Positions 35,460 through 44,890 of a DNA stretch of 64,000 nt are shown here, one piece after another. This DNA comes from Mycobacterium intracellulare ATCC 13950 (lineage in GTDB: Bacteria > Actinomycetota > Actinomycetes > Mycobacteriales > Mycobacteriaceae): contig NC_016946.1 in the NCBI RefSeq assembly GCF_000277125.1, positions 806,001 through 870,000 on the forward strand, given 5' to 3'. Below the pieces are notes generated by a model. The model did no database searches and had not been told where the DNA came from. It saw only the letters and a list, made by a program, of their open reading frames with translations. A program made the position numbers and the translations under genes. Position 1 is the stretch's first letter. Each line of letters opens with the position of its first letter.

Positions 35460-35996
35460 GTGAGCAGGCCCCGGTCAGACACGCGCGAGCGGATTCAGGA
35501 GGTCGCTCGCGAGCTGTTTTTGCAGCGCGGCGTGCAGCGCACCAGCCTGCAGGACATCGCCAACCAGCTGGGCATCACCAAACCCGCGCTGTACTACCAC
35601 TTTCCGTCACGCGAGGACCTGGTGCGCAGCATCCTGGTGCCGCTGATCGACGAGGGCGAGCGGTTCGTCGCCGACCACGAGGGCCGCGGCGCCGTCGATG
35701 TTCGCGAGTTGTTGGAGGGCTATTTCGATTTCCACTACCGGCACCGCCGGGACCTGGTGCTGTTGCTGACCGAGTTGTCGACGCTGATCGACCTCGACCT
35801 CATCGACACCGTGCTGGCGTGGCGAGAGCGGTTGGCGCGGCTGGTGTTCGGGGAGACGCCGACGCTCGCACAGTCCACCCGCGCGGTCGTCGCGTTCGGC
35901 GGCTTGCAGGACTGCTGCGTGCAGTTCGTCGACGCGCCGCAGGAGGAACTGCGCGAGAAGTCGGTCGCGGCCGCGTTCGACGCGCTGAATGGCTGA
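35460..35996 (+). CDS. TetR-family transcriptional regulator (divergent to FAD monooxygenase)
   Basis: 178 residues; helix-turn-helix at about 8-52 (TSLQDIANQLGITKPALYYHF) and a short helical effector domain. GTG 35460 has no ribosome site but a well-placed -10 element, so the mRNA is probably leaderless. The twin operators upstream suggest autoregulation and control of the monooxygenase and LLM genes on the other strand. Confidence 0.92.
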   Translation: MSRPRSDTRERIQEVARELFLQRGVQRTSLQDIANQLGITKPALYYHFPSREDLVRSILVPLIDEGERFVADHEGRGAVDVRELLEGYFDFHYRHRRDLVLLLTELSTLIDLDLIDTVLAWRERLARLVFGETPTLAQSTRAVVAFGGLQDCCVQFVDAPQEELREKSVAAAFDALNG

Positions 35997-36023
35997 ATAG
36001 TGGCGGGGCTAAAGTCCGTTGGT

Positions 36024-37013
36024 ATGCGCTTCGGTCTCTTCATTCCGCAAGGCTGGCGGATGGATCTGGTCGGCATCGAACCCGACACACACTGGGCGGT
36101 GATGCGCGATCTGGCCGATCACGCGGACCGCGGCCGGTGGGACTCGCTGTGGGTCTACGACCACTTCCACACCGTCCCGGTGCCCACCGGGGAAGCCACC
36201 CACGAGGCGTGGTCGCTCATGTCCGCGTACGCGGCCACCACGTCGCGCATCAAGCTCGGCCAGATGTGCACGGCCATGAGCTACCGCAACCCGGTCTACC
36301 TCGCCAAGGTGGCCGCGACGGCCGACATCATCTCCGGTGGCCGGATTCAGATGGGGATCGGCGGCGGCTGGTACGAACATGAATGGCGCGCTTACGGTTA
36401 CGGATTCCCGTCGGCGGGCGTCCGGTTGGGTCGCCTCGACGAAGGCGTCCAGATCATGCGCGACGCCTGGCGCGACGGCAAGGTCAGCTTCGACGGCAAG
36501 CACTACCAGGTGGACGGCGCGATCGTCGCCCCTAAGCCACTGCAGGACAACGGGATTCCGCTGTGGATCGCCGGCGGCGGCGAGAAGGTGACCTTGCGTA
36601 TCGCCGCCCGGTACGCGCAGTACACCAACTTCACGCCCGAGCCGGCCGCGTTCGCCCACAAGTCGCAGGTGCTGGCCGGGCACTGCCGCGAAGTGGGCAC
36701 CGACTTCGACGCCATCGTGCGTTCGGTCAACGTCAACGCCGTCGTCGGCCCGTCGGAGGCCGACGTCAAAGACCGGCTGCAACGGGTCCGCGGCCGCATG
36801 GCCGATTACGTCGGGGAGGCCGCCGCGGACGCGATGATCGCCGGCACCAGCGGGCCGGACTCGGCCACCGGCACGCCGGAACAGGTCGTCGAGCGTCTGA
36901 CCAAGCTCCGAGATCTCGGATGCGACTACGCCATCTGCTATTTCCCCGAGGCCGCCTACGACCGTTCCGGCATCGAGCTGTTCGAAGGAGAGGTCATTCC
37001 CGCACTGAGCTAG
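36024..37013 (+). CDS. LLM-class F420-dependent oxidoreductase (TIGR03560-like)
   Basis: 329 residues: starts MRFGLFIPQGWRMDL, with WDSLWVYDHFHTVP, GQMCTAMSYRNP and the GGRIQMGIGGGWYEHEW segment of the luciferase-like fold. Such proteins transfer hydride to or from F420; the substrate is unknown. ATG 36024 has TAAAGT 8 bases upstream, a leaderless arrangement; GTG 36000 is an unlikely alternative. It follows the TetR gene by 27 bp. Its stop overlaps the stop of the convergent DUF1772 gene by 4 bp. Confidence 0.87.
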   Translation: MRFGLFIPQGWRMDLVGIEPDTHWAVMRDLADHADRGRWDSLWVYDHFHTVPVPTGEATHEAWSLMSAYAATTSRIKLGQMCTAMSYRNPVYLAKVAATADIISGGRIQMGIGGGWYEHEWRAYGYGFPSAGVRLGRLDEGVQIMRDAWRDGKVSFDGKHYQVDGAIVAPKPLQDNGIPLWIAGGGEKVTLRIAARYAQYTNFTPEPAAFAHKSQVLAGHCREVGTDFDAIVRSVNVNAVVGPSEADVKDRLQRVRGRMADYVGEAAADAMIAGTSGPDSATGTPEQVVERLTKLRDLGCDYAICYFPEAAYDRSGIELFEGEVIPALS

Positions 37014-37504
37014 CGGCAGCGCAGCCCGACCAGCATCAGTGCGGCGCCGAGGAACGCGGTGACGGTGCGGACATGGTTCCATGCCGTCCACGTGGAGAAG
37101 TACGTCTGCCATTCGCGCGCGGCGTCGGCGGCCGACAGCCCCACCGGGTCTACGCCGTCGAGACGGTTGTTCAGCGGCACGTTGAACGCCACCGTGATGA
37201 TCGCGGCGAGGATCGCGAAAACCGCTCCCGCCAACAGCCACCAGCTGCCGGGTTGGCGCAACTGCGTCACCGCGACGACGCCGACCGCCAAGGCGAGGAT
37301 CGCCGCACCAAAATACGCGAGCAGAAACGCGGGACTGGAATTCGCTGCGACGTTGATACCGCGCATCGCGGCAATCGCCTCGCGCGAATCGATGCCATTC
37401 AGGCCGCGCATCACGAATGTGGAGAACACGTACATCATTCCGCCGGCGGCGGCGCCGACGATCGTGGCGATGGAGGTCAGGATGACAACCGGACTTGCGT
37501 TCAT
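37010..37504 (-). CDS. DUF1772 (anthrone oxygenase-like) membrane protein
   Basis: 164 residues with four predicted membrane spans. The conserved NVPLNNRLDGVDP followed by W..Y...WTAWNHVRT is the DUF1772 signature, a family that includes fungal anthrone oxygenases. Activity here is unproven. Divergent from the AraC regulator 82 bp away, a common pairing that suggests AraC control. Confidence 0.85.
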   Translation of the reverse strand: MNASPVVILTSIATIVGAAAGGMMYVFSTFVMRGLNGIDSREAIAAMRGINVAANSSPAFLLAYFGAAILALAVGVVAVTQLRQPGSWWLLAGAVFAILAAIITVAFNVPLNNRLDGVDPVGLSAADAAREWQTYFSTWTAWNHVRTVTAFLGAALMLVGLRCR

Positions 37505-37586
37505 GGCCTGAAGTCAACCGCGGGCCGGCTGAGACCATCCATCGCTATCCGTCCCGATTACATATGCGCCCGTCTACGATCCCGTT

Positions 37587-38519
37587 GTGGACGCCGTGGT
37601 GGGATTGCTCGACGGCGTTCGGGCGCGCGGGGCATTTGTGTTGCGCATGATGATGGACCCGCCGTGGTCGCTGCGCATCCAGGACGACGCGCCGCTGGCG
37701 ATCATCTGCCAGACGCATGGCAGCGCCGTCATCGTCGGCGACGACAGCGGCACCGATTGGCTACGTCCCGGGGACATTGCGCTCACCCGCGGCACCCAGC
37801 ATTACGTCTTCGCGGACGACCCCGGGACCGCCCCGATGGCGGTGATCCATCCGGGTCAACGGTGCACCACGCAGACCGGGGACGACTTGCACTTCGAAAT
37901 GTCGTTGGGCGTGCGGACGTGGGGTAACAGTCCCTCGGGTGCGTCCCGCTCCATCGTCTGCGCGTACGAGGGACGCAGCGAGGTCAGCGCCCGGTTGCTC
38001 GACGCGCTGCCCGCCGTGCTGGTGTTGCGCGCGGACGAATGGGACAGTCCGCTGGTTCCGCTGTTGGCCAGCGAGGCCGGCCGTGGCGGCCCCGGCCAAG
38101 AGGCGTATCTGGATCGGCTGCTCGACTTGCTGCTCATCGGGGTGCTGCGCATCTGGTTCGACAACGACGTCAACGCGCCCGCCTGGTGGCACGCCGAACA
38201 CGACGCGGTGGTGGGGCCGGCCTTGAAGCTGATCTACAGCAACCCCGCGCACCCCTGGACCGTCGCGAATCTCGCTGCGGCAGTTGGCGCGTCACGCGCA
38301 GCGTTCGCCCGCCGGTTCACCGAGCAGGTGGGCGAGCCGCCGATCGCTTTCCTCACCGGTTGGCGGCTTGCGTTGGCCGCCGATCTGCTGCGGTCCAGCC
38401 AGGCGACCATCGCCGCCGTCGCCCGAGAGGTCGGCTACGCCACCCCGTTCGCGTTGAGTACCGCCTTCAAACGCGCCTACGGGGTGAGCCCGAATACCCA
38501 CCGCGCCGGCGCGGGCTGA
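37587..38519 (+). CDS. AraC-family transcriptional regulator
   Basis: 310 residues: N-terminal cupin-type sensor domain (about 1-180, with WLRPGDIALTRGTQHY), then two helix-turn-helix motifs in the last 100 residues (VANLAAAVGASRAAFARRF and AREVGYATPFALSTAFKRAY). GTG 37587 has TACGAT six bases upstream and no ribosome site, so it may be leaderless. Probable target: the divergent DUF1772 gene. Confidence 0.92.
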   Translation: MDAVVGLLDGVRARGAFVLRMMMDPPWSLRIQDDAPLAIICQTHGSAVIVGDDSGTDWLRPGDIALTRGTQHYVFADDPGTAPMAVIHPGQRCTTQTGDDLHFEMSLGVRTWGNSPSGASRSIVCAYEGRSEVSARLLDALPAVLVLRADEWDSPLVPLLASEAGRGGPGQEAYLDRLLDLLLIGVLRIWFDNDVNAPAWWHAEHDAVVGPALKLIYSNPAHPWTVANLAAAVGASRAAFARRFTEQVGEPPIAFLTGWRLALAADLLRSSQATIAAVAREVGYATPFALSTAFKRAYGVSPNTHRAGAG

Positions 38520-38533
38520 TCGGCCGGCGCGAG

Positions 38534-38827
38534 CTACACGTCGCTGGTGAGGTACCTGGTCTTGGCCGGGGGCGCGGCCAGCAGCGGGGGAAGCTGCGTC
38601 AGCTTGCCCTCGCCCGCGCGGAACGCGCGGTAAGCCTCGTCGTGCTCGACCGTCTCCCAAATTTCGTAAATCAACCAGTGCGCTTCATCGTCTTCGTCGA
38701 CGAGCACGTCGGTGCGGACGTTCCCGTCGAACGCGCGGGTGTCCTGCAGCGCCCGGCCCATCAGCTCGCGCCCCGCGGCGACCTCGTCGGGCTTGAACCT
38801 GAGCTCGAGTATCACGGTGACCGTCAT
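38534..38827 (-). CDS. Antibiotic biosynthesis monooxygenase (ABM) domain protein
   Basis: 97 residues forming one ferredoxin-like ABM domain: VTVILELRFKPDEV start, central FDGNVRTDVLVDEDD, and HWLIYEIWETVEHDEAYRAF. Members act as dimers on quinone-like substrates or serve as small barrels without known activity. ATG 38827 was chosen because the family begins at this residue; an upstream in-frame ATG would add 15 unrelated residues. Confidence 0.84.
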   Translation of the reverse strand: MTVTVILELRFKPDEVAAGRELMGRALQDTRAFDGNVRTDVLVDEDDEAHWLIYEIWETVEHDEAYRAFRAGEGKLTQLPPLLAAPPAKTRYLTSDV

Positions 38828-38971
38828 GGCGCCAACATATCTTCCCCGCGCCCGATGCCAGCCCTCGCCCATTGCGCGGAGGCGAGAATGCGGTTTCCAC
38901 TTTTCGGAAAGCTGTTATACGGTTCAGTGAGTTCTGTTGGCGGATTGTCGACGTTCCTGGAGGACCCCCCG

Positions 38972-39388
38972 ATGCAGAAGGCACTTGCCCCCGAGATCTC
39001 TACCTGGCCCGATGAGAGCCCGCAGCTCATCGGCAGCCGATGCGGCAGCTGCGAGGCGACCACCTTCCCGGTGCAGCAGTGGTGCCCGCGCTGCAGCGGC
39101 GGCGAGATGTCTGACGTGCTGTTGCCCCGGCGCGGAACGCTGGTGGCGTGGACGACCCAGGGCTTTCCCCCTGGAGCCCCTTACATCGGCCCGGCCGGTA
39201 AGGACTTCGTGCCCTTCGGAGTGGGACTGGTCCAGCTCGGTGATGTGATCCGCGTCGAAGGCCGCCTGACCGAGAACGACCCGGCCAAGTTGAAGTTCGG
39301 CCAGGAAGTCGAACTCACCATGGTGCCGTTCGCCACCGACGACGAGGGCGCCGAAATCATCACCTTCGCGTTCCAGCCCGTCGCCTGA
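38972..39388 (+). CDS. Zn-ribbon and OB-fold DUF35 protein (thiolase partner)
   Basis: 138 residues. A zinc ribbon is formed by CGSC and CPRC (about 24-41), followed by an OB-fold with GVGLVQLGDVIRVEGRL. DUF35 proteins pair with thiolase-like SCP2 proteins, and in steroid side-chain cleavage some form aldolase or hydratase complexes. The thiolase-like gene begins 16 bp downstream. ATG 38972 has TGGAGGA upstream; the frame runs far upstream, but that part is the shadow of the AraC gene. Confidence 0.88.
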   Translation: MQKALAPEISTWPDESPQLIGSRCGSCEATTFPVQQWCPRCSGGEMSDVLLPRRGTLVAWTTQGFPPGAPYIGPAGKDFVPFGVGLVQLGDVIRVEGRLTENDPAKLKFGQEVELTMVPFATDDEGAEIITFAFQPVA

Positions 39389-39403
39389 GTCAGGAGGATT
39401 GAG

Positions 39404-40549
39404 ATGACCAACGACGTCGCCATCATCGGCGTGGGCCTGCACCCGTTCGGCAGGTTCGAAAAGACGGCGATGCAGATGGGCGCCGAGGCCGTCCAGCTCG
39501 CACTCAAAGACGCCGGAGTGGACTGGAAAGACATCCAATTCGGGTTCGGCGGCAGCTACGAGGTCTCCAACCCCGACGCCGTGACCCGCCTGGTCGGCCT
39601 GACCGGCATCACGTTCACCAACGTGTTCAACGCCTGCGCCACCGCGGCCAGCGCCATCCAGCAGACCGCCGACACCATCCGGTTGGGCAAGTACGACATC
39701 GGCATTGCCATCGGCCTCGACAAGCATCCGCGCGGTGCCTTCACCGACGACCCCGCCAAGCTGGCGCTGCCGCAGTGGTACGCCAACAACGGGCAGTTCG
39801 TCACCACCAAGTTCTTCGGCATGAAGGCCAACAAGTACATCCACGACCACAACATCTCCCAGGAGACGCTGGCGCGGGTGGCCAACAAGAACTTCCGCAA
39901 CGGTGCGCTGAACCCGAATGCCTTCCGGCGCAAGGAGATCTCCGTCGAGGAGATCCTCGCCTCGCCCGCGCTGAACTACCCGTTGACGCAGTACATGTTC
40001 TGCGCGCCCGACGAGGGGGCGGCCGCGGTCATCATGTGTCGCGCCGACATGGCCGAGAAGTTCACCGACAAGCCGGTCTATGTGCGCGCCTGCGAGATTC
40101 GCACCCGGCGCTTCGGCGCCTACGAGGTGCACGCCACGTCGGCGCCGCTGGACGAGGACGCGTCACCGACCGTGTACGCGGCGAAGGCCGCCTACGAGGC
40201 GGCCGGCATCGGACCCGAAGACGTCGACGTCGCGCAGTTGCAGGACACCGACGCCGGCGCCGAGGTGATCCACATGGCCGAGACCGGATTGTGCGCGGAC
40301 GGCGAACAGGAGAAGCTGCTGGCCGACGGCGCCACCGAGATCCACGGCTCGATTCCCGTCAACACCGACGGCGGGCTGATCGCCAACGGCGAGCCGATCG
40401 GCGCGTCGGGGCTGCGGCAGATGCACGAACTGGTGCGCCAGTTGCGCGGCGAGGCGGGGGAGCGTCAGGTCCCCGGCGATCCGCGCGTCGGCCTGGCCCA
40501 GGTGTACGGCGCGCCCGGCACCGCCTCGGCGACCATCCTGTCTCGGTAG
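39404..40549 (+). CDS. Thiolase-like lipid-transfer protein (SCP2/Ltp type)
   Basis: 381 residues of the thiolase superfamily. The nucleophile region reads NACATAASA (Cys near 79). The usual C-terminal catalytic GHPxGxTG is replaced by GEPIGASGLRQ in NTDGGLIANGEPIGASG, and the usual Cys of the last motif is absent (LAQVYGAPGTASA). It is therefore probably not a classical thiolase. Paired with DUF35 it resembles Ltp-type complexes. ATG 39404 follows AGGAGG. The terminator at 40562 ends the unit. Confidence 0.88.
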   Translation: MTNDVAIIGVGLHPFGRFEKTAMQMGAEAVQLALKDAGVDWKDIQFGFGGSYEVSNPDAVTRLVGLTGITFTNVFNACATAASAIQQTADTIRLGKYDIGIAIGLDKHPRGAFTDDPAKLALPQWYANNGQFVTTKFFGMKANKYIHDHNISQETLARVANKNFRNGALNPNAFRRKEISVEEILASPALNYPLTQYMFCAPDEGAAAVIMCRADMAEKFTDKPVYVRACEIRTRRFGAYEVHATSAPLDEDASPTVYAAKAAYEAAGIGPEDVDVAQLQDTDAGAEVIHMAETGLCADGEQEKLLADGATEIHGSIPVNTDGGLIANGEPIGASGLRQMHELVRQLRGEAGERQVPGDPRVGLAQVYGAPGTASATILSR

Positions 40550-40561
40550 CGCCGCCAGACA

Positions 40562-40599
40562 CAAAAGCCCCCGAAACAACGGAGTTTCGGGGGCTTTTG
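40562..40599. terminator. Bidirectional hairpin terminator
   Basis: CAAAAGCCCCCGAAAC (40562-40577) and GTTTCGGGGGCTTTTG (40584-40599) form a perfect 16-bp stem with a six-base loop and A/T runs at both ends. It separates the thiolase-like gene from the convergent helicase gene. Confidence 0.93.
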
Positions 40600-40609
40600 C
40601 GTTCGCTCG

Positions 40610-42259
40610 CTAGATGGCCGGACCCAGGAGGTCGTCGGCGTCGCGGATGATGTAGCCGTAACCCTGCTCGGCCAGGAAACGCTGCCGGTGGGCGGCGTAT
40701 TCGGCGTCCAGGCTGTCGCGCGCCACCACGGAATAGAAGATGGCGCCGCCGCCGTCGGCCTTGGGCCGCAGCAACCGGCCCAGCCGCTGCGCCTCTTCCT
40801 GGCGCGAGCCGAAGGTTCCCGAAACCTGCACGGCCACCGCGGCTTCCGGCAAGTCGATGGAGAAGTTGGCGACCTTGGACACCACCAGCGTGTTCACCTC
40901 GCCGCGGCGGAAGCCGTCGAACAGCTCCTCGCGTTCCTTGGTCCGCGTGGAGCCTTGGATCACCGGGGCGCCCAGCTCGGCGCCCAGCTCGTCGAGCTGA
41001 TCGAGGTACGCGCCGATCACCAGGGTCTGCTCACCCGGATGCTTCGCCAGAATCGATTTGACCACAGCGATTTTGGTGTGAACCGTCGAGCACAGCTTGT
41101 AGCGCTCTTCGGGCTCGGCGGTGGCGTACATCATCCGCTCGTTGTCGGTCATGGTGACCCGCACCTCGACGCACTCCGCCGGCGCGATCCACCCCTGCGC
41201 CTCGATGTCCTTCCACGGCGCGTCATAGCGTTTCGGGCCGATCAGGGAGAACACGTCGCCCTCGCGGCCGTCCTCGCGGACCAGCGTGGCGGTCAGCCCC
41301 AGACGCCGCTTGGATTGCAGATCGGCGGTCATCCGAAACACCGGCGCCGGCAACAAGTGGACCTCGTCGTAGATGATCAGCCCCCAGTCGCGGCTGTCGA
41401 AGAGCTCGAGGTGGCGGTACTCGCCCTTGGTGCGGCGAGTGATCATCTGGTACGTCGAGATGGTCACCGGCCGAATTTCCTTGCGCTCACCGGAGTATTC
41501 GCCGATCTCGTCCTCGGTGAGCGAGGTGCGGGCGATCAGCTCACGCTTCCACTGCCGCGCCGCGACGATGTTGGTGACCAAAATCAGCGTTGTCGCACCG
41601 GCTTTCGCCATCGCGGCGGCCCCCACCAACGTCTTGCCGGCGCCGCAGGGAAGCACCACCACGCCGGAGCCACCCGACCAGAACGAGTCGGTGGCCATCT
41701 GCTGGTAGTCGCGCAGGTGCCAGCCGTCCTGGGCCAGGCTGATCGGATGCGCCTCGCCGTCGACGTAGCCAGCGAGATCCTCTGCGGGCCAACCGATCTT
41801 GAGTAGCATTTGCTTGACCCGGCCGCGCTCGCTGGGGTGAACGATGACCGTGTCGTCGTCGATCCGGGCGCCGAGCATCGGGGCGATCTTCTTGTTGCGC
41901 AGCACTTCCTCGAGCACCGCGCGGTCCAGGCTCACCAGCGTCAGGCCGTGCGCCGGGTTTTTCACCAGCTGTAAGCGGCCGTAGCGGGCCATGGTGTCGA
42001 CGATGTCGACCAGCAGCGGCTGCGGCACCGCGTAGCGGGAGAAGGAGACCAGCGCGTCGACGACCTGTTCGGCGTCGTGCCCGGCGGCGCGGGCGTTCCA
42101 CAGTGCCAGCGGTGTGATGCGGTAGGTGTGCACGTGCTCGGGTGCGCGTTCCAGCTCGGCGAACGGCGCGATCGCGGCCCGCGCCGCGCCGGCCTGTTCG
42201 TGCTCCACCTCGAGCAGCACCGTCTTGTCTGACTGCACGATCAACGGTCCGTCAGACAT
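40610..42259 (-). CDS. ercc3: XPB/ERCC3-type DNA helicase
   Basis: 549 residues of superfamily 2, counterpart of Rv0861c; 3'-5' helicase related to eukaryotic XPB. Walker A LPCGAGKTLVG (about 205-215), DEVH box IIYDEVHLLPA (about 300), and the motif VI region AQRLGRLLRPK. The N-terminal damage-recognition-like domain is present. ATG 42259 was chosen; GTG 42271 would add four residues. The downstream-reading partner at 42314 is upstream on the same strand, and the pair is likely co-transcribed. Role in DNA repair inferred from the family. Confidence 0.94.
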   Translation of the reverse strand: MSDGPLIVQSDKTVLLEVEHEQAGAARAAIAPFAELERAPEHVHTYRITPLALWNARAAGHDAEQVVDALVSFSRYAVPQPLLVDIVDTMARYGRLQLVKNPAHGLTLVSLDRAVLEEVLRNKKIAPMLGARIDDDTVIVHPSERGRVKQMLLKIGWPAEDLAGYVDGEAHPISLAQDGWHLRDYQQMATDSFWSGGSGVVVLPCGAGKTLVGAAAMAKAGATTLILVTNIVAARQWKRELIARTSLTEDEIGEYSGERKEIRPVTISTYQMITRRTKGEYRHLELFDSRDWGLIIYDEVHLLPAPVFRMTADLQSKRRLGLTATLVREDGREGDVFSLIGPKRYDAPWKDIEAQGWIAPAECVEVRVTMTDNERMMYATAEPEERYKLCSTVHTKIAVVKSILAKHPGEQTLVIGAYLDQLDELGAELGAPVIQGSTRTKEREELFDGFRRGEVNTLVVSKVANFSIDLPEAAVAVQVSGTFGSRQEEAQRLGRLLRPKADGGGAIFYSVVARDSLDAEYAAHRQRFLAEQGYGYIIRDADDLLGPAI

Positions 42260-42313
42260 AGATGGCGCCACTCCTCATCGCTTCGCCCTGCATAAGCTCC
42301 GGCATGCCGTCCA

Positions 42314-44572
42314 TTATCGGCCCGAGCCCGACACCACCGACGTGATGCGGTGGATGGCGAAGTCGCGCAGCCTGCCCGATGCCGAATCAAAGGCCACCAG
42401 CTGACCGCCCCGGACGGTGATCGGCGACACGACGCGCTGGGTGGCCACGCCGGCCGCGTCTAGATAACCGATCACCAGGGTGTCTTGTTCCCGGGCGGCG
42501 CGCTGCAACAGCGTCATGGTGGCCGCCGGATCGACGCGAACATTGCCGAACGGTGCGGCGGTGACCTTGCGCAGCACCGCGACCACCGCGTGGAGGCTGT
42601 CGCTGTTGGGACGGCGCAGCGGGCGATAGGGACGGCGTTGTTGCGGTGTGGCCACCCGGGCGCCCCGGGGCCGGACGTCGACGATGGCGCCGGTCGAGTC
42701 TTCGGCCGCCGGAGCGAAGCCCGCGGCTCGCAGCGCGGCGAGCACCTCGCCGATCGGCGCCGGCGACACCGCCACCGTGGGGGCCAGGGCGCGCAACTGC
42801 ACCTCTTCGGTCGCGGGAGCGGCCACGGCCTGGGCCAGCAGCGCCGGATCCTCGCACCGCACGAACGACGCGGCCATGCCGATCCGCAGCTGCCCGTGCC
42901 TGCGCGCGACGTCGTCGATGAGATAGGTAAGCCCTTGGGGCACCGGCGTTTTGGAGTGCTTGGCGAACAGGGCGTGCATCCAGTCGCTGGTCTTACCGAC
43001 GTCGAGCGCATGCCGGATCGACTGCTCGCTGACGCGGTACACCATCGCCGTGCCCGCCGATTCGACGGTGGCCACGGTGGCGAGTTGCTCGGCCAGGTCG
43101 CGCTGCAGCGGACCCGGCACGACAACCGTCAGGTCCGCCTGCACCAGGAAGTGATCGACCGGTTCGGGCAGCGCCCTGGTCATGGCGTCGATCGCGGCCT
43201 GCGGATCTTTGTCCTCGTCCAGCAGCGCCCGGCCGGGCGTGCTGATCGCCCCGCGCCCCACCAGCCCCATGGCGTGGCCTTCGGCGAGCAGATCCCCGAC
43301 GGGCCCCGGCTGTAACCGCTTGGCCCACCGCGGACGCCGCCAGATCAGCGCGGCCGATGCTTCCGCCGCGTCGACGCCGGCCCCGGGCGGGAGCCCGGAC
43401 AGCATGCCGAGCAACAGGCGGCGGTCCAGCGGCGCGGCGGTGGAATACAGGGCATCGGTAAGGGCCCCATAAGGTTTGGCGTCGGGACCGCGCGTGCCGA
43501 TCAGCGCCGGCCGGCTGGGCAGGTCGAGCCAGCTGCTGGCCAACAGGTGCCAACGCTCGGCGGCGGACAGCGCGGCGAACCGATCGGTGGCGACCGTCGG
43601 CGCCCAGTACGGTGCCTCGCCGGCGGCCGGTTCGGGGTCGGGCATGCCGCTGGCGATCAACCCGGCCGCGGCGGCGACTTCGAGGATCAAACCCAGCCGT
43701 GACTCGTCGATCCCGGTCACCTTGCTCAGCCGCTTGGCGTCCCGGATTCCCAGGCCCCCGCTGCGCAGCTCGGAAACCGGTGCGGCGGAAAGCGTTTCGA
43801 GCAGAACGTCGAGCTCCCGCAGCAGGTCGATGGCGGCTCCGGCGGCCGTCGCGTCGACGTCGTCGGCGGTGGTGGTCGACACCACCGGGTTCGGCGCGGT
43901 CAGTTGCATCGGGCCGGGCCGCTCGCCGCGCAGCACCTGTCCCACGTGGCGGGGCAGGATCACGGTCTCGGCGTCGATGCGCCGCAACAGGCCCATGGCC
44001 AGCAGCTGGGGCACCGGGCGGTCCACCGCCGCGCCCGGCGCCGCGTCGCGGGTGCGGCCCATCGGGGAGCCTTCGAGGAGTTTCTCCAGCACCTCGAGCT
44101 GCGCCCGGTCGAGGTCGTCGATCAGGGCCGCGATCTGCTCGGCGTCGCGCGAGGTGTCCTCGAGCATGACCTGCCCCGGATGCCACGGCATTCCCGTCCC
44201 GGCGTCGGGGGCGACCCGCAGCGCGGTCTCGCCCCAGACCAGGACGCGTTGCCGGAGGTCGTCGACCGCGTCGAGGACGTCGCCTTCGGGGGCGCGATCA
44301 CCGATCAGCGCCAGCAGCTTCGCGGTCGGCACCGGTTCCGCGTCGGCCCGCAGCACCAGCAGCGCGTCGAGCACCGCCAGCCGCAGGAAGTCGAGGTCGT
44401 CGGTGGCGGCCTTGATCGACTGGCGGGCCTGGGCTCGGGCCGCCAGTGCGGCGATGCTGCCGGGCGGGGGCTGGGCGAGGTCCGGCCGCAATTCCAGCAG
44501 CCGGATCAGGCGCTCATCGGACAACTCGGCCAGCCACGACCCCAGCGGGATATCCGGGGTGTTGTCGGTCAT
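42314..44572 (-). CDS. Helicase-associated (XPB C-terminal-like) DNA-binding protein
   Basis: 752 residues, counterpart of Rv0862c. It has no Walker motifs. The N-terminal half is rich in short helices resembling winged-helix repeats ([18 protein letters not shown]), and the C-terminal region ([18 protein letters not shown]...) matches the helicase-conserved C-terminal XPB_3 family. It ends 55 bp before the helicase start and probably works with it. No catalytic motif recognised. Confidence 0.88.
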   Translation of the reverse strand: MTDNTPDIPLGSWLAELSDERLIRLLELRPDLAQPPPGSIAALAARAQARQSIKAATDDLDFLRLAVLDALLVLRADAEPVPTAKLLALIGDRAPEGDVLDAVDDLRQRVLVWGETALRVAPDAGTGMPWHPGQVMLEDTSRDAEQIAALIDDLDRAQLEVLEKLLEGSPMGRTRDAAPGAAVDRPVPQLLAMGLLRRIDAETVILPRHVGQVLRGERPGPMQLTAPNPVVSTTTADDVDATAAGAAIDLLRELDVLLETLSAAPVSELRSGGLGIRDAKRLSKVTGIDESRLGLILEVAAAAGLIASGMPDPEPAAGEAPYWAPTVATDRFAALSAAERWHLLASSWLDLPSRPALIGTRGPDAKPYGALTDALYSTAAPLDRRLLLGMLSGLPPGAGVDAAEASAALIWRRPRWAKRLQPGPVGDLLAEGHAMGLVGRGAISTPGRALLDEDKDPQAAIDAMTRALPEPVDHFLVQADLTVVVPGPLQRDLAEQLATVATVESAGTAMVYRVSEQSIRHALDVGKTSDWMHALFAKHSKTPVPQGLTYLIDDVARRHGQLRIGMAASFVRCEDPALLAQAVAAPATEEVQLRALAPTVAVSPAPIGEVLAALRAAGFAPAAEDSTGAIVDVRPRGARVATPQQRRPYRPLRRPNSDSLHAVVAVLRKVTAAPFGNVRVDPAATMTLLQRAAREQDTLVIGYLDAAGVATQRVVSPITVRGGQLVAFDSASGRLRDFAIHRITSVVSGSGR

Positions 44573-44672
44573 CGCTGACCAGCGTAAAGCAGGTCGTGGA
44601 TGCCGAGCAGATCGCGAAGGGGCGGCGCGAACCTACGGTCTTGCGCCACGCGCTCCTGGGTCACCTGTCAGA

Positions 44673-44882
44673 ATGGACCTCGTGGCTGACACTGCTGAGG
44701 GCAAAGCTCGCAAAACCAAGTATGTCGACAACGGCTGGCCGACGACGGACCCCGACGACCACGCGGTCAGTGAACTCGTCACCGACCGGACGGGTGCGCT
44801 GTCGCCCTTCGGCGAGCTGACGTTCCCGCTGCCCTCCACCGAGCTGCCCTACCTGCACCCGGTCACCGTCGTCAATCGGTAG
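44673..44882 (+). CDS. Conserved small mycobacterial protein (Rv0863-like)
   Basis: 69 residues from ATG 44673; GTG 44682 is an alternative three codons later. The conserved core is [19 protein letters not shown] and the C terminus [17 protein letters not shown]. No signal peptide or membrane span; function unknown. It stands 9 bp before moaC2 on the same strand, so it probably starts that operon. The frame is open far upstream, but that part lies opposite the helicase partner gene. Confidence 0.8.
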   Translation: MDLVADTAEGKARKTKYVDNGWPTTDPDDHAVSELVTDRTGALSPFGELTFPLPSTELPYLHPVTVVNR

Positions 44883-44890
44883 GTCTTTCC

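Noticed and set aside
36009..37538. Long antisense frame over the LLM gene
   Set aside because: GC-rich shadow frame without conserved domains; the plus-strand gene has clear LLM motifs.
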